Positions 1 through 5,169 of a stretch of DNA of 14,018 nt are shown here, piece after piece. The DNA is from an uncultured Bacilli bacterium (lineage in GTDB: Bacteria > Bacillota_I > Bacilli_A > RF39 > UBA660). Each line of letters starts with the position of its first letter. Position 1 is the stretch's first letter. The notes under the pieces were generated by a model. The model was not told the origin of the DNA. It searched no databases and saw only the letters and a list, made by a program, of their open reading frames with translations. A program made the translations under genes and the position numbers. The DNA lies in assembly GCA_949746915.1 (NCBI GenBank), contig CATKEA010000100.1, positions 1 to 14,018 of the forward strand, given 5' to 3'.

Positions 1-60
1 AATCCAATTTGAAAATGGACTTCCAAAACTTCCATGTACTAATAAATAATTATTTTTCAT
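1..60 (-). CDS. RBBP9/YdeN-like serine hydrolase, N-terminal fragment (runs off the window)
   Basis: Only the first 20 codons are present; the gene continues leftwards out of the window. The start is the ATG at 60-58. It is preceded on the minus strand by a near-perfect ribosome site (AAGGAGGAG, around 66-74). The peptide contains LLVHGSFGSPFSNW, the first beta strand and oxyanion-turn pattern (VHGxxGSPxxNW) of the RBBP9/YdeN family of small alpha/beta hydrolases. The nucleophile GxSxG motif would lie beyond the edge, so catalytic competence cannot be judged. The start overlaps the end of the preceding QueD-like gene by 11 nt, so the two are probably translationally coupled at the distal end of a four-gene minus-strand operon. 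Family assignment rests on a short match and is moderate. Confidence 0.6.
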   Translation of the reverse strand, partial: MKNNYLLVHGSFGSPFSNWI

Positions 61-391
61 TTTCTAACTCCTCCTTAAATATTTCAGCATATTTATCGGA
101 ACCTTCCCAAACAATAACTGAATTTAAATTGTTTATATCTTTTAATTCATTAATAATATAAATAGCTATATTTTCTATGGTAGCTCTAGTTCCAATAATA
201 TCATCTATATAGGTTTTATCTAACTTACCTATAACTGAATCGATTTTTGGATTAATTTCATGAAAATCTAAATTGCCTACCATATTATTAACTAATTTAT
301 CTACAAAATTAATTTCGATTCTAAATGTATGTCCATGAATGTGTTTTCCATGAGCAGAATCAATATTTCTAATTATACAAAGTCTTGCCAT
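50..391 (-). CDS. Short 6-pyruvoyl-tetrahydropterin synthase / QueD-like protein
   Basis: This 113-residue protein has the T-fold pattern of the PTPS/QueD family. Visible elements are SAH (His14) and HxHGH (His19, His21), which supply the three zinc-binding histidines; LDF (Asp42); LDKTYIDD (Asp58); TxENIA (Glu73-Asn74); and VWEGS (Glu96, the position that anchors the pterin ring). The normal catalytic Cys, a few residues before HGH in QueD, is absent because the segment between the first His and HGH is only four residues. The His of the usual LDH motif is Lys59. It may therefore be a divergent or non-canonical pterin/deazapurine enzyme rather than 6-carboxytetrahydropterin synthase; no queC, queE or folE lies nearby. 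The ATG at 391 follows AGAGGAGA at a normal distance. It sits 31 nt after the unknown gene upstream and overlaps the hydrolase downstream by 11 nt. Confidence 0.75.
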   Translation of the reverse strand: MARLCIIRNIDSAHGKHIHGHTFRIEINFVDKLVNNMVGNLDFHEINPKIDSVIGKLDKTYIDDIIGTRATIENIAIYIINELKDINNLNSVIVWEGSDKYAEIFKEELENEK

Positions 392-422
392 TTTTATCTC
401 CTCTTTCTTTTAACATTTCAAC

Positions 423-1394
423 TTATTTATAATTCACTTCTTCTAAGTCGCTTTCATAAGCAAGTTTAGTACTATAAGATGTTAATAGAGCACCGATATT
501 GCCTTTTTCATAAAACATATCTCTAAACTCAAAGTAATCAAGCATCATAAAGTGTAATCCTGAAATAGTTTTCTTTTTTTCTTTTGTAACATAATGCCAC
601 TTGCCAATTTCAATAATATTATTAATCATTTCATTGTAAAAAAGAATAAGTGTTACTTTATAATCATATTCTACAAATATATTTTTTATAGAAAATTCAT
701 ACCTAGTTCCAGTATCAGTTTTTTCTAATATATGAACTGAATCTCCTGCTTTTTCTAATAATATTTCACCATCCTCTGGATTAGTTACTTTTATTTTTCC
801 TTTTCCAACAAACATACTTAATCCATGCTTATGAGAATTATATTCGCTCATCTTTTGTAATTCCTGTGCACAATAAATAATCCAATTCTTAAGATTTGAA
901 AAATTATCATCGGTTATACCACCAAGTTTGTAATCAGTATTACCTAGTAAAATTAAAGAAATAGTTTTATCTCCATTATAATAATCATTTAAATTATTAA
1001 AATCTCCCTCTGCTATCCAATTTAAGTGTTTATGATATTCTTGCATATTCATAGATGTTAACTCCATTAATGGACATAAAGGCATCATAGCATGAGAAAT
1101 AAATAATCTCATAAAAGTTTCCAAGCAATGATAATATTCACTTACAATTTCACTTTTGACAAAATTAGTTACCTCTTCAGTATCAGAACAATCTAAAGTT
1201 TTAAAGTCTATTTTTCCTAATTTAAAAGATTTATTCGATAATCTTTCAACATTTTCTTTTGTATTTAATAATAAATCTGTTAATAAACTTATTTTGATAT
1301 TAAAATAATCTGTCTGATAATCTCTATAAAACATTTTATTTACATTATCTTCTTGATCAGGTAACAAATTTTCTTTAGGACCAATTTTTCTCAT
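423..1394 (-). CDS. Uncharacterised protein, 323 residues
   Basis: I do not recognise this family. The chosen start is the ATG at 1394-1392, which has AAAGG nine bases upstream; the longer reading from a TTG at 1421 has no ribosome site of its own. The protein looks cytosolic, with no signal peptide or clear membrane segment. Features that could define a family are YHCLETFMRLFISH (residues about 88-101), a helical stretch rich in aromatic residues, followed by CPLMEL, and the motif EYNSHKHG (about 184-191). The YNxxKHG pattern recurs in several uncharacterised helical bacterial proteins, some of them HEPN-like, but this is only a resemblance. The second half, from about residue 195, appears beta-rich. 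The gene lies 27 nt after the serine hydrolase and 31 nt before the QueD-like gene, so it is an internal member of the operon. Confidence 0.8.
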   Translation of the reverse strand: MRKIGPKENLLPDQEDNVNKMFYRDYQTDYFNIKISLLTDLLLNTKENVERLSNKSFKLGKIDFKTLDCSDTEEVTNFVKSEIVSEYYHCLETFMRLFISHAMMPLCPLMELTSMNMQEYHKHLNWIAEGDFNNLNDYYNGDKTISLILLGNTDYKLGGITDDNFSNLKNWIIYCAQELQKMSEYNSHKHGLSMFVGKGKIKVTNPEDGEILLEKAGDSVHILEKTDTGTRYEFSIKNIFVEYDYKVTLILFYNEMINNIIEIGKWHYVTKEKKKTISGLHFMMLDYFEFRDMFYEKGNIGALLTSYSTKLAYESDLEEVNYK

Positions 1395-1421
1395 ATGATT
1401 TTTCCTTTCGTCAAATATCAA

Positions 1422-2357
1422 TTATATTATATTTCTTAAAATTTCTGTAACAGTCTTCATATCTTTTTCTGATGACATTATAGTTATTAACAATTTTTTC
1501 TCTTTGTTTACAATAATATATTGCCCATTAGATCCATCTCTAAAAATATAACCGTCTCTTGAAATAAAAGTGTAATATCCAATACCTATTTTAGGTAAAA
1601 CTCTTTCTGGTTTATATGCAGATGGTGTTTCTAATTGCATTGATGACATTTCTCTTATCCAATTTTCTGGAATGATTTGCTCATCATTATATTTTCCATT
1701 ATTTAATAAAAGTTGTCCTATTTTATGAAAATCAGAATGTTTTAAATATAAACCTGTAGATGCTGGACAATACTTCCCATAATTATTCCATTCAAATTCT
1801 TCAATGTTCAAATTTTTAAATATCTTTTCATTTATATAATCTTTTAAATTCACTCCAAATGTTTCTTGAAAAAATACCGATAAAACAAAAGGTTCTACAT
1901 TATTGTAAGCAAATCTTGTTCCTACCTCAAATGGAATATCATAGTTTAAGGCATAATTTAATAATTCATTTTTCTCTATGTCTTTAATATATCTTTCAGA
2001 CATCATTTGACTTTCATAACCTGTAGTATGTGTTAGTAAATTTTTAACTGTCCATTTTTGAATTTTTGATAAATTATTTTTACTTTTAATATCTACTAAT
2101 TTTTTTATTGAAGGATATATTTTTGTATCTAACGATAAAGGAACTCCATCAACTAACATTTTATCTTCTATTGCTATTCCTATTGCCATAGACACTAATA
2201 GTTTTGCACAACTTCTTAATTCATGTGATTTTTCTGCATTATAAAAAAAACTATCCAATTTGCCATCTTGCTCTATAAAAATACTATCAATATTTAAACT
2301 ATCTAATCTTTTTGAAAGTTTATTAACTTTTTCTTTAACAACATTAATATCTATCAT
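1422..2357 (-). CDS. Beta-lactamase-fold serine hydrolase (class C / PBP4*-like)
   Basis: This 311-residue protein belongs to the serine beta-lactamase-like family (PF00144 type). It shows the nucleophile motif SCAK (Ser49-Lys52), LLTHTTG (107-113), which is typical of this family, and the second motif YNN (Tyr151-Asn153) preceded by PFEVGTRFAY. The third, HxG/KTG-type motif is represented by DGSNGQY (274-280), a variant with Asn in place of the usual residue. There is no signal peptide or lipobox, so it is probably cytoplasmic. Substrates of such proteins include esters, D-amino-acid peptides and amides, and cannot be deduced here. The ATG at 2357 is chosen because GGAGG lies five bases upstream; the TTG at 2369 overlaps that site. 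It is first in the four-gene operon, directly behind repeat copy A and its promoter. Confidence 0.85.
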   Translation of the reverse strand: MIDINVVKEKVNKLSKRLDSLNIDSIFIEQDGKLDSFFYNAEKSHELRSCAKLLVSMAIGIAIEDKMLVDGVPLSLDTKIYPSIKKLVDIKSKNNLSKIQKWTVKNLLTHTTGYESQMMSERYIKDIEKNELLNYALNYDIPFEVGTRFAYNNVEPFVLSVFFQETFGVNLKDYINEKIFKNLNIEEFEWNNYGKYCPASTGLYLKHSDFHKIGQLLLNNGKYNDEQIIPENWIREMSSMQLETPSAYKPERVLPKIGIGYYTFISRDGYIFRDGSNGQYIIVNKEKKLLITIMSSEKDMKTVTEILRNII

Positions 2358-2385
2358 AGTTTCCTCCAAGTACTCAGTTAACTAA

Positions 2386-2391
2386 ATTATA
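2386..2391 (-). promoter_or_regulatory. -10 box of the serine-hydrolase operon promoter
   Basis: On the minus strand TATAAT sits at 2391-2386, 28 nt before the ATG at 2357. The hexamer 17 nt upstream (TAGGAA, 2414-2409) is a poor -35. The 12 bases spanning this -10 are identical in the other module copy (3706-3717), which supports a functional role. Confidence 0.5.
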
Positions 2392-2530
2392 CTATATTTC
2401 AATATAAATTCCTATATGACTATTGAGTTTTTCGAACAATTATCATGTAATCTATTTAACAGGTGAGGGATATTTTTTTAGATTTTAGGTTTAAAACCAT
2501 ATTATCATCTGCTCAATTTAGACAACAAAA

Positions 2531-2556
2531 AACCTAGTAGTGACTAGGTTCTTTTT
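2531..2556. terminator. Bidirectional hairpin terminator in module copy A
   Basis: AACCTAGT (2531-2538) pairs perfectly with ACTAGGTT (2543-2550) across an AGTG loop. It is followed by CTTTTT on the plus strand and by TTTTTTG on the minus strand. On the minus strand it lies immediately after the stop of the decayed tail, as expected for that gene's own terminator. Confidence 0.75.
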
Positions 2557-2696
2557 CATGTTACACACGTAGCAAACTTGGAATCTTGATTGGATAAAAT
2601 TAACATTAAATCTAATGCTTTAGTTTCAAAATGATTACCATTAAAATTCTTATATAAGATGTTATTTAAATTTTCATAATTTTCAATAGCTAGATT
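2556..2696 (-). pseudogene. Decayed 3' end of an unidentified gene (46 codons)
   Basis: On the minus strand an open frame of 46 codons runs to the TGA at 2558-2556. It includes ENYENLNNILYKNF and ALDLMLILSNQDSKFATCVT. It has no start or ribosome site and is preceded in frame by two stops (TAA at 2699-2697, and another four codons earlier). The composition looks protein-like, a hairpin terminator follows directly, and the last codons are shared with module copy B, where the frame ends SKFATWVT. I interpret it as the remaining C-terminus of a gene replaced by the GNAT-ASCH pair or truncated by it. The family is not recognised. A chance open frame is possible. Confidence 0.4.
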
Positions 2697-2744
2697 TTAA
2701 CGAGCACTTTAAAAAAAATTTTATTACTCATAAGTTATTCCCAT

Positions 2745-3200
2745 TCAGTATGTTAGTTTAATCCAAGTTTGCATACCTTTTTTATTAACATGAAATGGTT
2801 TTAACTTGAATAATTTATCTATAGTGATTAATGTTGCATAATTACTATTTTCCTTACTAATCCAAAAAGTTTCATCTACACATAATCGTTTATTATATTT
2901 TGATTTTATTTCTTCTATTGATATTGTATTTAAATCAAAGAAGAATACATCTTTAATTGTAAAGTATCCCAATACATCACCACTAGATTTTTTTACAATT
3001 ACAATATCATCCTTAGTAATTTGATTATATGGAATAATTTTATTTTTACTAAACCTTGATTCAATTGTTTTCTTTCCCTCTAACATATAAGTTAAATAAG
3101 GTTCACTAAATATTCCTAAATGAATAGTTTTACTTCTTAATTTGTTTAGCTCACTAATTGGTAATTGTTTTTCTAAATTATTAATTATTTCATCATACAT
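2745..3200 (-). CDS. ASCH-domain (PUA-like) protein
   Basis: This 151-residue protein has an ASCH domain at about residues 26-110. The signature is the strand HLGIFSEPYLTYMLEGKKTIESRF with GKKTIESR at 42-49, then a DIVIVKKSSGDVLGYF segment (65-80), matching the beta-barrel core that binds RNA or nucleotides in ASCH/PUA proteins. The KTI-x-x-R arrangement also resembles E. coli YqfB, an ASCH enzyme that hydrolyses N4-acetylcytidine, but that function is not demonstrated here. The C-terminal 40 residues (WISKENSNYATLITI onward) extend the usual small domain. The ATG at 3200 follows GAGG, which overlaps the TGA stop of the GNAT gene (nine bases between stop and start), so the two form a tightly coupled operon. 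Its end, 2745, is next to the decayed tail and repeat copy A. Confidence 0.8.
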   Translation of the reverse strand: MYDEIINNLEKQLPISELNKLRSKTIHLGIFSEPYLTYMLEGKKTIESRFSKNKIIPYNQITKDDIVIVKKSSGDVLGYFTIKDVFFFDLNTISIEEIKSKYNKRLCVDETFWISKENSNYATLITIDKLFKLKPFHVNKKGMQTWIKLTY

Positions 3201-3209
3201 AGTAATACC

Positions 3210-3689
3210 TCAAATTTTCTTCATTATCTCTATATTCCTATTGAAATAACCATTTTTATAATAAAATCTTTGAGCATTCTCATTATAAGCAAAAACATCA
3301 ATTAAAACACCTTTGCATCCAACTTCCTTAAAATAACTCTCCATTTTATCTAATAATTGTTTTCCGATACCATTTGAACGACATTTATTTGATACTACTA
3401 ATTCAATTATTCGCCCCCTCTTTGGAGCAGAAAAATCATAAGTTTTTTCATCTTCATTGTTTATAAGACCAATAATAAGTCCAACTATTGAATCTAATTC
3501 TTTGGCTAAAAATATTTTCCCTTCATATTTATTTACTTCGTTCATAGTTTTTTCAAAATATTTTTCTCTATAATCGGGAGTTAAAATATTATATTTCTCT
3601 CGGTCTATATCTACAATATGTTCTTGTAGCTCAACAAGTAAATTCTTAATATCTTCATCATATTTACTAGAATAATCTATTATTTCCAT
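3210..3689 (-). CDS. GNAT-family N-acetyltransferase
   Basis: This 159-residue single-domain acetyltransferase has GNAT motif A visible as IIELVVSNKCRSNGIGKQLL, with R104-x-x-G-I-G109 forming the pyrophosphate loop for acetyl-CoA. Motif B is NENAQRFYYKNGY (136-148), with the tyrosine that often acts as general acid. Strand beta-4 is FLAKELDSIVGLIIG (60-74). The length fits the family. The substrate is unknown; single-domain GNATs acetylate antibiotics, small amines, protein N-termini or tRNA. The ATG at 3689 is preferred because GGTGG lies five bases upstream; the GTG at 3698 overlaps that site. The promoter -10 is only 18 nt before the ATG, so the leader is about 11 nt. It heads a two-gene operon with the ASCH gene, immediately behind repeat copy B. 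Confidence 0.85.
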   Translation of the reverse strand: MEIIDYSSKYDEDIKNLLVELQEHIVDIDREKYNILTPDYREKYFEKTMNEVNKYEGKIFLAKELDSIVGLIIGLINNEDEKTYDFSAPKRGRIIELVVSNKCRSNGIGKQLLDKMESYFKEVGCKGVLIDVFAYNENAQRFYYKNGYFNRNIEIMKKI

Positions 3690-3706
3690 AGTTACCACCC
3701 ATCATA

Positions 3707-3712
3707 ATTATA
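3707..3712 (-). promoter_or_regulatory. -10 box of the GNAT-ASCH operon
   Basis: TATAAT at 3712-3707 on the minus strand, within a 12-bp block identical to the one before the serine-hydrolase operon. No good -35 is visible 17 nt upstream (TATGAT). The predicted transcript would begin near 3700, practically at the ribosome site. Confidence 0.5.
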
Positions 3713-3851
3713 CTATAAATCGACTGAAAATCATATATAACTATTGATTTTTCCTAGTAATTACCATGTAATATATTTAACAGGTAAGGGATATTTTTTT
3801 AGATTTTAGGTTTAAAACCCTATTATCATCTGCTCCATTTAGACAACAAAG

Positions 3852-3877
3852 AACCTAGTAGTGACTAGCTTCTTTTT
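3852..3877. terminator. Hairpin terminator in module copy B
   Basis: Counterpart of the copy A hairpin: AACCTAGT (3852-3859), loop AGTG, then ACTAGCTT (3864-3871), with flanking A and T runs. Compared with a nine-pair consensus stem (GAACCTAGT/ACTAGGTTC), this copy carries one internal C-C mismatch while copy A carries one mismatch at its base, so both copies have drifted but remain foldable. Confidence 0.6.
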
Positions 3878-3904
3878 CATGTTACCCACGTAGCAAACTT
3901 GGAA

Positions 3905-4106
3905 GATACAAACTCTAAAATATATAATAAAATATGTTAAGAAAAATTATCTCCTAAAGCACCATTAAACTACCATTATTACCAACCAACTTATATCGAA
4001 ATATAATAAAAGAGAAATCTTTAAATGCCTTAAGACAAATAAGACTTCTCATATAAATTAATAACTAAAACTACAAAAAAGTAGAGAAGGGGTAAAAAAT
4101 CAACTG
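3905..4106. other. Non-coding gap between module copy B and the HD gene
   Basis: This 200-bp stretch holds the terminator of the HD gene (4005-4050) and short minus-strand frames that look like debris: a 20-codon frame joined to the repeat (LYILEFVSS, ending at 3877) and a 32-codon frame at 4052-3954 ending YKLVGNNGSLMVL. The second has no ribosome site and spans the terminator hairpin. No RNA gene, recombination site or intact gene is visible. Confidence 0.5.
4005..4050 (-). terminator. Intrinsic terminator of the HD-domain gene
   Basis: On the minus strand GAGAAGTCTT (4050-4041) pairs over ten positions, with one G-U, with AAGATTTCTC (4021-4012), followed by TTTTATT. The 19-nt loop is long but the T-tail fits a Rho-independent terminator 57 nt after the stop of the gene at 4107. 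Confidence 0.65.
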
Positions 4107-4979
4107 TTACTTTCTTAAAAGTTTTGTGTATGTAACCTCTCCTTGATAATCATCTACCTTATTATCTCTAGAACCAATATGATTTACTTTACAATATCTA
4201 TCTTTAAATTCATCTTCCTTTTTTAATAGTGTACGCATATCCGAAATGAACACTTTATAAGTCTCATCTTCCAAAAACATATTTTCTGGATTTTCTTCAC
4301 TGTACTTTTTCGATAATCTCTTAATTGTATAGTCTAAATAATCTTCAATATTATATTCTGGCATTCTTTCTTTAGCAACAAAGAAGCTTCTTATAAAAAC
4401 TATATCTATTGTTGTATTTCTATCTGCTGAGGAAATTAATTTTCCATATACACTTCTTGGCGTATCTTCCATAGAAGAACGATGATCTTCTATAGCTTCT
4501 TTAATAATCAGCCTCTCTTCATCATTAAAAAATTCTTTCATATTATCATCACTAAAGAATCTATTTGCAGCAATTTTTTCATGAATTGCATGATTCTCAT
4601 GTTTCCCTAAATCGTGACAACTAGCTATAGCATAAATCATATTTGCATCCAAACCTAACTTGAATGTATCATTAAGTGCAAATGACCTTCTTATAACTTC
4701 CATTATATGTACAATACCATGAGCTTTGTCATTAACTTCGTACTGCGGAAATATTTCATTTTCAACATACAACTTTAATTTGTCATTAACATCTCTTGTA
4801 TAATATTCAATCTCATCAATATCATTAGCCTTTAAAATTAGAGTTCTATATGTATCAAAACTTTCTCCATCTGGTTTAACTTGCTCATACACAGAATATA
4901 ATACTTCATCTAAAGACATATCAGGATTATTCTTCCTTGTTTCTACAAATAATTTTTTTAAATCATTATTAGATTTCAT
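4107..4979 (-). CDS. HD-domain phosphohydrolase
   Basis: This 290-residue cytosolic protein carries the metal-binding HD motif set: HGIVH (His87/His91), CHDLGK (His122-Asp123), EDHR (His166) and SSADRN (Asp186). The spacing is that of HD-superfamily hydrolases that act on nucleotides or phosphoesters. Around it lie an N-terminal helical region (residues 1-85) and a C-terminal helical and charged extension (about 200-290). No partner domain (RelA/SpoT synthetase, PDE, TGS) is present, so the substrate cannot be assigned. The ATG at 4979 is chosen: AAAGGAG ends eight bases upstream, whereas the GTG at 4988 overlaps that site. It is a single-gene unit, transcribed divergently from the plus-strand gene at 5170 across a 190-bp gap, and ends in its own terminator. 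Confidence 0.85.
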   Translation of the reverse strand: MKSNNDLKKLFVETRKNNPDMSLDEVLYSVYEQVKPDGESFDTYRTLILKANDIDEIEYYTRDVNDKLKLYVENEIFPQYEVNDKAHGIVHIMEVIRRSFALNDTFKLGLDANMIYAIASCHDLGKHENHAIHEKIAANRFFSDDNMKEFFNDEERLIIKEAIEDHRSSMEDTPRSVYGKLISSADRNTTIDIVFIRSFFVAKERMPEYNIEDYLDYTIKRLSKKYSEENPENMFLEDETYKVFISDMRTLLKKEDEFKDRYCKVNHIGSRDNKVDDYQGEVTYTKLLRK

Positions 4980-5019
4980 AATCAGCACTCCTTTACAATT
5001 TATAATTTGTCTTATTTTG

Positions 5020-5033
5020 ACTACTTTTGTAGT
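5020..5033. promoter_or_regulatory. Palindrome in the divergent promoter region, possible operator
   Basis: ACTAC-TTTT-GTAGT is a perfect 5-bp dyad in the gap between the divergent HD and membrane-protein genes. A plus-strand TTGACT (5017-5022) with TAATAT 17 nt later overlaps it, and the HD gene's ribosome site lies about 30 nt away. It could be bound by a dimeric regulator; no regulator gene is adjacent, so this is tentative. Confidence 0.3.
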
Positions 5034-5105
5034 TGTACATAATATAATAACAAAAAAACAAAAAAGAATAAAAGCAAAATTATCTGAAATTACAATTAAT
5101 TCATA

Positions 5106-5134
5106 TAGACTTCAAGTTAAATATTAGATATAAT
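5106..5134 (+). promoter_or_regulatory. Promoter of the membrane-protein gene at 5170
   Basis: TAGACT (5106-5111), 17-nt spacer, TATAAT (5129-5134). The -10 is perfect and the -35 matches four of six positions. The predicted start of transcription is about 30 nt before the ATG, with AGGAG (5159-5163) between. Confidence 0.6.
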
Positions 5135-5169
5135 TATTTAAAAATAGAAAATTATAGTAGGAGATTAAA

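Larger units (their letters stand above)
2385..2583 (-). repeat. Repeated intergenic module, copy A
   Basis: The 199 bp match 3706-3904 without gaps at a constant offset of 1321 bp. By eye there are about 22 mismatches (roughly 89 percent identity); the stretch 2441-2583 has only about 8. Read on the minus strand, the module holds in order the last eight codons plus stop of an upstream reading frame (SKFATCVT, TGA at 2558-2556), a hairpin terminator, an AT-rich spacer with an imperfect dyad (GGTTTTAAACC region, 2488-2498), and the -10 box of the next operon. Homology stops at both ends inside different sequence. I see no convincing terminal inverted repeats or target-site duplications, so this does not look like a simple insertion sequence or MITE. 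Confidence 0.9.
3706..3904 (-). repeat. Repeated intergenic module, copy B
   Basis: Direct repeat of 2385-2583 (offset 1321 bp, about 89 percent identical by eye). On the minus strand it starts with the codons SKFATWVT and a TGA, continues with a hairpin whose right arm has one changed base (ACTAGCTT instead of ACTAGGTT), then the conserved spacer and the -10 box of the GNAT operon. The frame upstream of SKFATWVT (LYILEFVSSKFATWVT) is closed by a TAA after about 20 codons, so the gene that once supplied this tail is gone. The two copies enclose the GNAT-ASCH operon plus the decayed tail. Confidence 0.9.

Noticed and set aside
2517..2560. Short minus-strand frame MKKNLVTTRFFVV in both repeat copies
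   Set aside because: It has no ribosome site and is made of the terminator hairpin itself; conservation follows from the hairpin.
2454..2567. Integron attC site in the repeated module (ATTTAAC fits RYYYAAC)
   Set aside because: The partner box does not fit GTTRRRY and the sequence between the boxes is not an inverted repeat, so no attC fold is possible.
2385..2583. MITE or insertion-sequence remnant
   Set aside because: No terminal inverted repeat above chance and no target-site duplication around either copy; the internal order follows gene-end, terminator, promoter.
2385..3904. Template/variable repeat pair of a diversity-generating retroelement
   Set aside because: The differences between copies are spread over all base types rather than adenines, they lie in non-coding DNA, and no reverse transcriptase is present.
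3954..4052. 32-codon minus-strand frame ending YKLVGNNGSLMVL
   Set aside because: No ribosome site, and it runs through the HD gene's terminator; probably debris or chance.
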